From Vulcanimicrobiota bacterium (GTDB lineage Bacteria > Vulcanimicrobiota > JAJTBE01): DNA of 56,884 nt. Shown here one piece after another: positions 25,345 through 33,959 of the stretch (position 1 is its first letter; every line of letters starts with the position of its first letter). Position numbers and translations under genes: made by a program. Under the pieces are notes generated by a model that was not told the DNA's origin, made no database searches, and worked only from the letters and a program-made list of their open reading frames with translations. The stretch lies in contig JAIORV010000023.1 of NCBI GenBank assembly GCA_021107945.1, forward strand, positions 1 to 56,884, in the 5' to 3' direction.

Positions 25345-26532
25345 ATGGCGGTTTGTATGAAAAGTTTAAAATTAAGTGGCTTTAAATGCTTCAAAAAAGC
25401 TGAATTCGAATTTAAAGACCTTGAAATAATAATTGGAGCCAACGGTTCCGGCAAGTCAAGTCTTTTTGATTTTCTGAGATTTTTAAGAGGTGCTTGCGAA
25501 TATGGCGAGATACCACCAGAAATATTAAAAGGACAGGTAGGCCAGAATATCTTTTATGCATCCGAGTCGAATAATAGATTCAGATGGAAATTATATTTTG
25601 ACTATGGGAAACTATTTGAGCCTTTACAGAATACATTCCTGTACGAGGGCGAGCTTATGGGACCTGTGGGGCTCGGTAAAATCATATCAGAGCGATTATC
25701 CGTAACTGAATATGTAAACAATGAGCTCAGGACTTTTAATGAATATCTTAGATTTGAAAAAGATTCCATTGAAATAACAGATTTGGGTAAAAAAATTGAA
25801 TGGAGCGCAAATGGGAAAAAGGGACATCTTTTTCTTGGGACAATAACCGATCCTTCGTACGTAATGCTTTATTTAGCGAGGAACTATATAAGAAACTGGA
25901 GATTTTATTCGTCTTTCAACATAAATAATGATAAAATAAGAAGACCCTCTCTGATTTCGGAGAAGCCCCAGCTTGATGAAGATTGTGGGAATTTAAGCTC
26001 GGTGCTTTTCTACCTGATGACAGAACACCCCGAAATATATAAGAGAATGCAGGATTGCCTAAAATCTGCAATCCCCGGCTTTAAAAGACTATCCGTCAAG
26101 GCAAGGGGGGCTCCCGGTGAGGTTCTCGCTTTCTGGGAAGAAAATAACCTTGATAATAAACTTACTGTCGCCGATTTGTCCGACGGAATTTTGCGTTTCC
26201 TGTGTTGGGCTGTTCTTTGTGTCCACCCAAAGCCACCAACCCTGATTTGTATTGATGAGCCTGACCAGGGTGTTCATCCGAGAACACTGCCGATAATTGC
26301 ATCGTTGTTGAAAGAAGCTTCCAGTCGTACCCAGGTAATAGCGGCGACACACGCATCCTATTTTCTTACTCAATTTGATATTGAAAATATAGCCGTTATG
26401 AAAAAAGAAGGAGGGGAATGTAAATATTACAAGCCTGAGAATAACAAGGCGCTTATGGCAAACCTCGAAGATTTTGGACGTGAAGAAATAGAATTAATGC
26501 ACAGGAATGATGAGTTGGAGGCTCTTCTATGA
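25345..26532 (+). CDS. AAA/SMC-like ATPase (OLD/AriA-type defence-like)
   Basis: A 395-aa ABC/SMC-type ATPase of the AAA_21 kind. Walker A is GANGSGKSS (31-39), the ABC-signature-like LSDG lies in VADLSDGILRFL (about 276-287), Walker B is IDEPDQGVHP (303-312) and the H-loop is ATHAS (334-338). The core resembles the ATPase half of OLD nucleases and of PARIS AriA. It overlaps the next gene by 4 bases (ATGA), so the two are translated together. Such pairs sense phage or DNA damage and activate the Toprim partner. The start is uncertain: ATG 25345 or the fifth-codon ATG 25357, which begins with the family-like MKSLKLSGFKCF. Confidence 0.85.
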   Translation: MAVCMKSLKLSGFKCFKKAEFEFKDLEIIIGANGSGKSSLFDFLRFLRGACEYGEIPPEILKGQVGQNIFYASESNNRFRWKLYFDYGKLFEPLQNTFLYEGELMGPVGLGKIISERLSVTEYVNNELRTFNEYLRFEKDSIEITDLGKKIEWSANGKKGHLFLGTITDPSYVMLYLARNYIRNWRFYSSFNINNDKIRRPSLISEKPQLDEDCGNLSSVLFYLMTEHPEIYKRMQDCLKSAIPGFKRLSVKARGAPGEVLAFWEENNLDNKLTVADLSDGILRFLCWAVLCVHPKPPTLICIDEPDQGVHPRTLPIIASLLKEASSRTQVIAATHASYFLTQFDIENIAVMKKEGGECKYYKPENNKALMANLEDFGREEIELMHRNDELEALL

Positions 26533-27185
26533 AAATCCTGGTCTATGTGGAAGGTATTAGTGATAAGCTCGCCATGGAAAAACTGCTTGAGCCGCTAATA
26601 AGTGAGGCGATTACAGGAGGAGTGGCAATAAAATTCATCGCCATTGGAAACAAAAAGAAATTACTTTCAACCGTTCCGATAAAAGGGGCAAATATTACCC
26701 TGAACGATCCGCAAGCTTATGTTATTGCGCTTCCCGATTTACACCCTCAAAATGTATTATTTCCTCATAGGAATTATGAAGAATTAAGAGACAAATTGCT
26801 ATCAGTATTTCAGGAAACCGTCAAAAGAAAAAAGAAAAGTAGGAATTGTCTCAACAGATTCAGAGTTCATTGCTTTAAATATGAACTTGAAACTTTGATT
26901 CTTACAGATAAAGATGTTCTACTGAATTATCTGAATCTAAAGAAAACTGAGATAGAATGGAAAATACCCGTGGAGGATCAGAATTTCGACAATAACCCTA
27001 CCCAGATATTAAACAGAATATTTAAGGAAGCAGGAAGAAATTATAAAAAGAACAAAACTTTATATGCTCCTGATTTGTTATCACAATTGGATTACAAGGA
27101 AGTATCTGATGTTTGCCAACAGAACTTTAAACCTTTCGTGGAAGACCTGGAATCTATAATATCATTACATTCTCTTCAAAGATAA
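26529..27185 (+). CDS. Toprim-like partner (DUF4276-type)
   Basis: A 218-aa protein whose N-terminus, KILVYVEGISDKLAMEKLL (residues 2-20), is the opening strand-glutamate motif of a Toprim/DUF4276 fold, with Glu8 as the expected metal ligand and a later acidic ALPDLHPQN (about 74-82). It overlaps the ATPase gene by 4 bases. In known systems an ATPase plus a separate Toprim protein form a phage-defence pair. The rest, about 90-218, is helical with basic residues (KRKKKSRNCL) and no motif that I recognise. I do not claim it is any named defence system; DUF4435 or DUF4276 are the closest in layout. Confidence 0.7.
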   Translation: MKILVYVEGISDKLAMEKLLEPLISEAITGGVAIKFIAIGNKKKLLSTVPIKGANITLNDPQAYVIALPDLHPQNVLFPHRNYEELRDKLLSVFQETVKRKKKSRNCLNRFRVHCFKYELETLILTDKDVLLNYLNLKKTEIEWKIPVEDQNFDNNPTQILNRIFKEAGRNYKKNKTLYAPDLLSQLDYKEVSDVCQQNFKPFVEDLESIISLHSLQR

Positions 27186-27223
27186 TATCGATACACACAT
27201 CCTATAATAAAGGAGATAAAATT

Positions 27224-28096
27224 ATGAAACTGGGATATGTACAATTCGCACCAAAATTTGGCAGGATTGAGGAAAATGTTGAAATCGCAAGACGGATGAT
27301 GGATGATACAACCGCCGATCTTATCGTGCTTCCTGAGCTTTTTAACACCGGTTATTATTTTACCGATTTTAAAGAACTTGCGGACCTTGCTGAGAAAATT
27401 CCCAATGGGTTTACTTGTCAGCATCTTGCAAAATCAGCAAAAGAATGGCGATGTCATATTGTAGCCGGGATCCTGGAGGAGGATAACGGACTGTTTTACA
27501 ATTCCGCCGTCCTTATAGGCGAAGAGGGTTATATTGACCACTATCGTAAAATTCACCTTTTCGATGAAGAAAAGATATATTTCGCTCCTGGCGATAAACC
27601 ACTCAAGGTTTATGATATCGGGGATGCAAAAATCGGTATGATGATATGTTTCGACTGGATATTCCCCGAAACAATGAGATGCCTTTCCCTTATGGGGGCG
27701 CAGGTGATATGCCACCCTGCAAACCTTGTCCTGCCGTATTGCCCGAAGGTCATGCCTTCCCGTTGTTTTGACAACAAGGTCTTCGCAATTACCGCCAACA
27801 GATGTGGCAAGGATGTGAAGGGAGACAAATCTCTTTCGTTTATTGGCCTGAGTCAGGTTGTCTCTCCCGACGGTAAGATTATCAAGAGGGCTAATGCAAA
27901 TATGCAGGGGATGGATGTTGTATTCATAAATCCGTCGGATGCGGACAATAAAAAAGTGGGACAACGAAACGATTTATGGGCGGATAGAAGACCCGAGTTC
28001 TACGGTGCGATAACGAAAACAAGAGAAGAATTGAAACAGATTGAACCGGTCAATGCGAAAACAAGCCTTGGTGTGGATAAGTATGATATAGTATAA
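27224..28096 (+). CDS. nitrilase-superfamily carbon-nitrogen hydrolase
   Basis: A 290-aa amidase of the nitrilase superfamily. The Glu-Lys-Cys triad is intact: E38 in LIVLPELFNTG, K109 in YRKIHLF and C142 in MMICFDWIFPE. Members hydrolyse amides such as omega-amides, N-carbamoyl compounds or beta-ureidopropionate. The full substrate pocket cannot be read. It starts from an ATG with AAAGGAG 9-10 bases upstream and begins 39 bp after the Toprim-like gene, though it probably has no link to it. Length is normal. Confidence 0.92.
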   Translation: MKLGYVQFAPKFGRIEENVEIARRMMDDTTADLIVLPELFNTGYYFTDFKELADLAEKIPNGFTCQHLAKSAKEWRCHIVAGILEEDNGLFYNSAVLIGEEGYIDHYRKIHLFDEEKIYFAPGDKPLKVYDIGDAKIGMMICFDWIFPETMRCLSLMGAQVICHPANLVLPYCPKVMPSRCFDNKVFAITANRCGKDVKGDKSLSFIGLSQVVSPDGKIIKRANANMQGMDVVFINPSDADNKKVGQRNDLWADRRPEFYGAITKTREELKQIEPVNAKTSLGVDKYDIV

Positions 28097-28336
28097 TCAG
28101 AATATCCAACCAGGAGATAGAAGATTTGAAACCCTCATTTTATTTCTAATAATTAATAATAAGACCGGAAAAAACCATTTAATTTCTAAATCTCCTTCGT
28201 GCCTTTGTGGTGAATAGTTATGAAAAAGAGTACTTCAAGCTAATCGTTGAAATAAAAAAGGATTTATGGAAAGATATTGGAAAAATTGTTAAAATATTAC
28301 TGAGAAAGAAAATAGCATTATAGTAAAGGTGATAGC

Positions 28337-29311
28337 ATGTTAAGAAAATCTTTTGTCATTTTAATTATGCTCGTTGTGTTTATGGCTTCTTGCAGCAGGA
28401 AGCCTGATGAACAACCTCAACCCAAATTAACCCCGGTTGAGACGGCAACAACTGTTTCGAAGACAAAAACTGTTCCAAAGGCAAAGCCGAGCTTCATAAA
28501 AAAACCCAAACAAAAATTTGCTACAGAAAATAAGATGAAGGGTCTAATAAAGGCGATTAGCGAGGGTGATAAAAAAGCTGTGGAAAAAATTCTGAACAAG
28601 AAGCCCGAGTTGGTGAACAAGAGTTATGGAAAGGGAGTTCAGGCGCTTCATACCGCTATTTCGGAAGGCAATAAAGACATTGTAAATCTTCTGATCAAAA
28701 AGGGCGCTGATGTTGATATTATAAGCATCGACGACGGCTCAGCTCCGCTTCATATTGCTGCAGTTTCCGGTTATACGGATATCATCAAGATATTATTATC
28801 CAATGGAGCAAAGATTAATATAAAAGATAAGGTAGGCAACACCCCCCTTCATTGGGCTATGCTTGATAAAAAGTTAGAAGCTTCAAAATTGCTGGTAAAA
28901 AAAGGGGCGGATGTAAATGCGAAAAACAACGAGGGAATTACCCCGATAATAACTGCGATTGAACTCAGAGCAAATGATATGACAAAATTACTTCTTGATA
29001 ATAATGCCAAGATTAATATAAAAGATATGGATGGCGATACACCTCTTCACATGGCGTCAGAAACAGAACAAAAAGAAATTGTAAAAATGTTGCTTGACAA
29101 GGGTTCCAAAGTAGATGCCAAGGATGTTTTTTCGCAAACACCACTTTACTGGGCGGTCATAAAAGGAAATGCCGACATTGTTAAAATGCTTATTGAAAAA
29201 GGCGCTGATGTAAATGCAAAAACGAAAAACGGCAAAACAGTACTTCAATGGGCAAATAAAAAGGGATACACCGAGATTGCAAAAATCCTGAAAAAGCATG
29301 GTGCGAAGTAA
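28337..29311 (+). CDS. ankyrin-repeat lipoprotein 1
   Basis: A 324-aa lipoprotein: signal peptide ending in FMASC (lipidated C19), a Pro/Lys/Thr-rich linker (about 24-65) and seven ankyrin repeats (about residues 70-320), with repeats such as GNTPLHWAMLDKKLEA and GDTPLHMASETEQKEI. Ankyrin repeats bind other proteins, so this would be a surface-facing or periplasmic scaffold. A good AAAGGTGA ribosome site precedes the ATG. It is the first of three tandem paralogues on the same strand; spacing to the next gene is 20 bp. No enzymatic domain is present. Confidence 0.9.
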   Translation: MLRKSFVILIMLVVFMASCSRKPDEQPQPKLTPVETATTVSKTKTVPKAKPSFIKKPKQKFATENKMKGLIKAISEGDKKAVEKILNKKPELVNKSYGKGVQALHTAISEGNKDIVNLLIKKGADVDIISIDDGSAPLHIAAVSGYTDIIKILLSNGAKINIKDKVGNTPLHWAMLDKKLEASKLLVKKGADVNAKNNEGITPIITAIELRANDMTKLLLDNNAKINIKDMDGDTPLHMASETEQKEIVKMLLDKGSKVDAKDVFSQTPLYWAVIKGNADIVKMLIEKGADVNAKTKNGKTVLQWANKKGYTEIAKILKKHGAK

Positions 29312-29331
29312 TTTCTTCTGAGGTTTGAGAA

Positions 29332-30195
29332 GTGAAACAATTAATTGCAATTATTATTCTTTTTTTGATAGTTTTTTGTTCATGCTCGAAAAACGACAAC
29401 TCGAAAATAAAATTGGTTAAAAGTGAAACTCCGATATTACAGAAAACCATGGAACAATCTTTGAAAATAACTTCTGAAAGTACAAGTATTTCAGGTAACA
29501 AAAAAACCGATCAAGATTCTCCCCTTCATGTGTCAGCTTCCGCCAACGATTTTGAAAAGGTAAAGGAACTTATCGCCAATGGTGCTGATGTTAATATCAA
29601 GGATGAAGAGGAAGGTGCAACGCCTCTTCATTCTGCATCGAGCGCAGGACATTCAGAAGTTGCCAAAATCCTCATTCAAAACGGCGCGGACATGAATTCC
29701 AGGGATTTCCAGGGTTCTACTCCCCTGCATTGGGCTATCAGAGAAAACAGGGAAGATATTATTAAATTGCTTGTCCTCAAAGGAGCCGATATAAATGCAA
29801 GGGATGCCGAGATCTTGACTCCTCTTCATTCCGCCGCTGAAAAATGCTCTATTAAGCTGGTAAGATTTCTTATATCTCATAACGCCGATGTAAATTCGAG
29901 GGAAGAGATGGGAGAAAATCCTCTACATTTTGCCATTGACGAGAAAAGATATGATATAGTGGAACTGCTCATCGAAAAAGGCTCGGACCTGAAGATGAGA
30001 GATACAAAGTACGGGCGCACTTCACTTTACTGGGCGGTTAATAAAGGTGACGAGAAAATGGTGAAATTACTTTTATCAAAGGGAGCAAATCCCAATTCCA
30101 GGTCTTATGACGGCAAATCAATGATTCAATGGGCAAAACAAAAAGGATATGACAGGATTGTGAAAATACTGGAGAAAAACGGGGGAAAAGAGTAG
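29332..30195 (+). CDS. ankyrin-repeat lipoprotein 2
   Basis: A 287-aa lipoprotein starting from GTG, with a short hydrophobic signal and lipobox VFCSC (C18). About seven ankyrin repeats fill residues 55-285 (for example GSTPLHWAIRENREDI). Its last repeat, ending in IQWAKQKGYDRIVKIL, is close in sequence to the corresponding end of paralogue 1, so recent duplication is likely. The stop codon TAG overlaps the GTG start of the third gene (TAGTG), implying coupled translation. Confidence 0.88.
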   Translation: MKQLIAIIILFLIVFCSCSKNDNSKIKLVKSETPILQKTMEQSLKITSESTSISGNKKTDQDSPLHVSASANDFEKVKELIANGADVNIKDEEEGATPLHSASSAGHSEVAKILIQNGADMNSRDFQGSTPLHWAIRENREDIIKLLVLKGADINARDAEILTPLHSAAEKCSIKLVRFLISHNADVNSREEMGENPLHFAIDEKRYDIVELLIEKGSDLKMRDTKYGRTSLYWAVNKGDEKMVKLLLSKGANPNSRSYDGKSMIQWAKQKGYDRIVKILEKNGGKE

Positions 30196-31271
30196 TGGGA
30201 TTTAAGAACAAATGCCTCCCTATATTTTGCATAATAATTATTTCGATTTTATTCTTTTCATGCTCGGGAGTAAAGCAAGAGCAGAGTCGTCAACGTATGT
30301 ATGACAGAATGTTCTCAGATGCTATAAATGCCAATGATGTTAAATCGGCAAGAAAGATTCTGGAAAAAAGCCCTGATCTTATCAAGAGGAATCATCCGCA
30401 AAGAGGTACTTTCCTGCACAAAGCTTGCTCTACAGGAAATAAAGAAATTGTAATTTTCCTTATAGAAAAAGGAGCGGATGTCAATTCAAAGACGATAGAT
30501 GAGGGAGTTGTGCCGCTTCATACCGCCACGGGTAAGGGATATACGGGTGTGATAAAAATTCTTATTGAAAAGGGGGCGGATATTGATGCAAAAGACAAGA
30601 GTGAGGCGACTCCACTTCATTGGGCGGTAAGAGAGAGGCAAAGCCCGACTGCGATATTACTTATAGAAAAAGGTGCGAATGTAAACGCAAAAGACAATAT
30701 AAATATGACCCCGCTTCATTCCGCCGCCGAGAATGGACTGAGGAAAGTTGTAAAGCTGCTCATAGAAAAAGGCGCGGAAATTGACGCATTTGAAGACAAC
30801 CACGAATCTCCCCTCCTGGAAGCTTCCAAATTTGGCGACAGGGAAATCGGTAGTATGCTTATATCAAAAGGCGCTGATGTTGATGCAATGGATTTGGACG
30901 GCGACACTCCCCTTTACCAGGCGGCAAGGGAGGGACACCTTGAGATGGTTGATCTTCTGTTGAAGCATGGGGCGAAAGTCAATACGATAGATGAAAACAA
31001 GTTAACTCCTCTTCATGGAGCAGCAAAAGGAGGATATCTGGAAGTTGCCATCTCCCTGACAGATAAAGGCGCGGATGTTAATATGAAAGATAATAAGGGA
31101 CAAACCGCTTTACACAAGGCTGTGATGAAAGGTGACGAAAAAATCACCAGGCTTCTGATAGAACACGGAGCAAAAGTAAAAGTAAAAGATAAAATGGGAC
31201 AGACTCCCCTGGATATCGCAAGAAAAAGAGGGGATAAAGAATTAGTTAAATTGCTTGAGGATAATAAGTAG
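30195..31271 (+). CDS. ankyrin-repeat lipoprotein 3
   Basis: A 358-aa lipoprotein, the longest of the three, with signal ending FFSC (C23) and about nine ankyrin repeats (about residues 60-355), e.g. EATPLHWAVRERQSPT and GDTPLYQAAREGHLEM. It starts from a GTG that overlaps the previous stop by one base. The end of the repeat domain, GQTPLDIARKRGDKEL, closes the solenoid. All three paralogues share the two-residue patterns TPLHxA and KGADVNAKD, so they came from internal duplication. The partner proteins are unknown. Confidence 0.88.
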   Translation: MGFKNKCLPIFCIIIISILFFSCSGVKQEQSRQRMYDRMFSDAINANDVKSARKILEKSPDLIKRNHPQRGTFLHKACSTGNKEIVIFLIEKGADVNSKTIDEGVVPLHTATGKGYTGVIKILIEKGADIDAKDKSEATPLHWAVRERQSPTAILLIEKGANVNAKDNINMTPLHSAAENGLRKVVKLLIEKGAEIDAFEDNHESPLLEASKFGDREIGSMLISKGADVDAMDLDGDTPLYQAAREGHLEMVDLLLKHGAKVNTIDENKLTPLHGAAKGGYLEVAISLTDKGADVNMKDNKGQTALHKAVMKGDEKITRLLIEHGAKVKVKDKMGQTPLDIARKRGDKELVKLLEDNK

Positions 31272-31752
31272 AGCGTTGCCATTCACTGCACAATACTCGG
31301 ATGACGGAGGGCGGAGGTGAGACGGAATTGTTTTGCAGAAGCGGTTTCCTAACCGCAAGAAAAGGAAAACGACTTCCCTTTTGCCAGCTCCCATCTCTCA
31401 TTTCACGCTCCCATTTTGCCCGTAGCGGAGGTTTTTAAACCTCCCATGAGATTATCCCCCGGATTCATCCGGGGGAACAAGGAATCCACAACTCCTTGCT
31501 ACTCCAGCCGCTTCAGCGGCTTCCCTACAAGGAAACCGGGAGAATAGAATATGGAGATACGGAGAAAGGCTACCCCCCTCAATCCCCCCGCAAGCGGGGG
31601 GAAGATGGACATATCCCGTTTCCCGCCTCCCGTTTCCCGCATCCCATTTCTCACCTCTATTTTGGAGGTATCACTGTTTTTTCTCCGGTTATCCTCTGCG
31701 GGCTCCGCGATCTCTGCGTTGAATTTTCCGTCTTTTTTTTCTCCCCCGGAAG
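31272..31752. other. 481-bp gap of dispersed repeats and hairpins
   Basis: Intergenic and mostly repeat DNA: GCGGAGGTTTTTAAACCTCCC (hairpin around 31426-31446), a CCCCCGGATTCATCCGGGGG hairpin (near 31456-31476), CCGCTTCAGCGG (near 31507) and repeat-family-A-like text around 31693-31722 (CTCTGCGGGCTCCGCGATCT). Apparent short reading frames in it are composed of repeat text and are not gene-like. Confidence 0.7.
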
Positions 31753-33921
31753 TTACATTCTGGAAAATGATTTAAAATAGGAATCGCCAGGATATTTCTT
31801 TCCCCCGATAACCGCCCCTTCTATATGTTTCCTCACTTTATCTGAGCTTATGAATTCACCGTTTTCTTTATATGTTATCCATTCTCCGTCTGAAAAACCC
31901 CTCATGGTTCTGAACGGCTTGCCTCCTGATTTTACCTGCCATATTTTTATTGTGCCGTCCTTGCCACCTGAAGCGAATATCTTTTTACCGGGGGCGAATG
32001 ATAGGGACTCAACATCATCCGTATGCCCATAATAGCTCCTGATATTCTTCCCTGATGATGTGTCCCATAACCTGATCATCCTGCTGAACCCACCCGACAC
32101 GAGGTGCTTTCCATCTTCTGACAGAGCGATCGTCCATATAGGAGCTTTGCTTCCTTCTAAAGTTTTCACCTGGTTTTCACTTTCTATCTCCCAGAATCTG
32201 ATTATTCTTCCACCGGCGGATGCGAAATACTTTCCTTCAGGAAAGAATACAATTGACCATACAGGTGAGACAGGATTCGAAAAAAGCTTTATCTCTTCCC
32301 TTGTTTGAATATCAATATACCTCATCGTGTTTTCCGAATCTTCATCCTGACTGCCTGTCATAAAATGATTTCCGTCGGGAGAGAATTTTATTGAAGTGAT
32401 AGGTTCACGATGCAATTTTTCAAAATATATGTTTTTCCCTGTCTTGAAATCCCATAAACCCGCAACGCCTTCGACATCGCCGGAAACGATATATTTGCCG
32501 TCGGGAGATACATCCACGCATAACACGGGAGACAGGTGTCCCTTGAGATTGCTTACCACCTGCCCATCAGGTATGTCCCATATTGTTATCATCATATCCA
32601 GGCCGGCAGAGACAATTTGTTCGTTGTCAGGTGTGATGACCACACATTGGATAGGTTTTGTATGCCCCACAAACTGCCTGATCATTTTCCCCGTTTTGGG
32701 ATCCCAGAGCTTTACTGTGGTATCTTCACCACCCGACGCAAGCATTTTGCCGTCCGGAGAGAATGCAACGGATTGGACCTTTCCATCTGTTTTTTCAAAC
32801 TTGTCCATTACTTTTCCACTTGCCATATCAATTTTGTTTATAACACCGTTTCCACCGGCCGATACGATATATTTGCCATCGGGTGAAAAAGCAATTGCAT
32901 TAATAAAGAGAGATTCGCGCAGATATATATTTAATATTTCTTTCTTGCCCTGAATAGTCCATACTCTGATATGATTGTCCAGTCCGGCAGATGCCACCAC
33001 CCCGCCGTCGGGAGAAAATGCCACGGAGAGAACCCCTCCCGGATGTGATATTTTTTCTATAACTTTACCTGAAGATACATCCCATATAATCACTGTATCA
33101 TCCTTCGACCATTCATTTTCTTTATAGTCGTCTTCAGTGATTTCTCTCTTGCTTGCATCCATTTCCCTGACAGTTTCCCATTTAACGGAGCTTTTCATTG
33201 TAAAACTACCGGAAATAAGTCGCTTGCCGTCAGGAGAAAATGCTACAGAATGAACCCAATACTTATGTCCCTTGAACTTTCTCAACAATTCACCCGTATT
33301 TGCATCCCATAATCTAACAGCTCCGCTCCCGTCTCCAGTGGCAATATATTTGCCGTCCGGTGAGAAAACGAGGGAGGAGTAAAATGCCCTGCTGTCCCTG
33401 AATGTCTTGAGTAATTTTTCATCCGATACACGAAATAGCTTTATCGGCCCGTTGAATCCTGCGGTAGCAAGGTATTTTCCATCGGGAGAAAATTCGGTCT
33501 CACATCCACCATCCTTTATTCTTTTTAGCAATTTGCCGGATGATACATCCCATAGTAACACGGTATTATCGTAATTTCCCGCAGAGACAATTCTGCCGTC
33601 AGGCGATATGGCAACAGAGGAAATAATGCCGTTATTCCCCCTGAATTGCCTTAAAAGCTCACCGGTCTTGAAATTCCATAGTCTCGGCGATTTATCCACT
33701 CCCCCGGACAACAAGAGAGAGCCTTCTTTTGAAAATGCGAGGGAAGTTATCTTTTCACGGTGTCCTGTTTTTAATATCAGTTTGAAATTATTTTCTTTTT
33801 CTATTATTTCGGGAACGGAAGAAATATCTGCCTTCCCGTTTCTTGATCTATGAAGATTGCAGACGGCGGTTAGCAATAGGATAGATGATATTAAAATTAT
33901 CAGGTAATACTTACTTTTCAT
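31753..33921 (-). CDS. 14-bladed WD40 protein, membrane or lipid anchored
   Basis: A 722-aa protein with a single N-terminal hydrophobic segment (YLIILISSILLLTAVC, to C21, a poor lipobox because of Val at -1) and then 14 WD40 blades, recognisable by FSPDGKY-type repeats spaced about 40-50 residues from residue 60 to 690. Fourteen blades suggest two seven-bladed propellers in series. WD40 surfaces bind proteins; no kinase or protease domain is attached. It is the last gene of the minus-strand cluster with the TPR protein and the membrane-fused spermidine-synthase-like enzyme. Confidence 0.9.
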   Translation of the reverse strand: MKSKYYLIILISSILLLTAVCNLHRSRNGKADISSVPEIIEKENNFKLILKTGHREKITSLAFSKEGSLLLSGGVDKSPRLWNFKTGELLRQFRGNNGIISSVAISPDGRIVSAGNYDNTVLLWDVSSGKLLKRIKDGGCETEFSPDGKYLATAGFNGPIKLFRVSDEKLLKTFRDSRAFYSSLVFSPDGKYIATGDGSGAVRLWDANTGELLRKFKGHKYWVHSVAFSPDGKRLISGSFTMKSSVKWETVREMDASKREITEDDYKENEWSKDDTVIIWDVSSGKVIEKISHPGGVLSVAFSPDGGVVASAGLDNHIRVWTIQGKKEILNIYLRESLFINAIAFSPDGKYIVSAGGNGVINKIDMASGKVMDKFEKTDGKVQSVAFSPDGKMLASGGEDTTVKLWDPKTGKMIRQFVGHTKPIQCVVITPDNEQIVSAGLDMMITIWDIPDGQVVSNLKGHLSPVLCVDVSPDGKYIVSGDVEGVAGLWDFKTGKNIYFEKLHREPITSIKFSPDGNHFMTGSQDEDSENTMRYIDIQTREEIKLFSNPVSPVWSIVFFPEGKYFASAGGRIIRFWEIESENQVKTLEGSKAPIWTIALSEDGKHLVSGGFSRMIRLWDTSSGKNIRSYYGHTDDVESLSFAPGKKIFASGGKDGTIKIWQVKSGGKPFRTMRGFSDGEWITYKENGEFISSDKVRKHIEGAVIGGKKYPGDSYFKSFSRM

Positions 33922-33959
33922 ATTATAATCTGCGTCCTCTGCGGTGAATACTTACCAAA

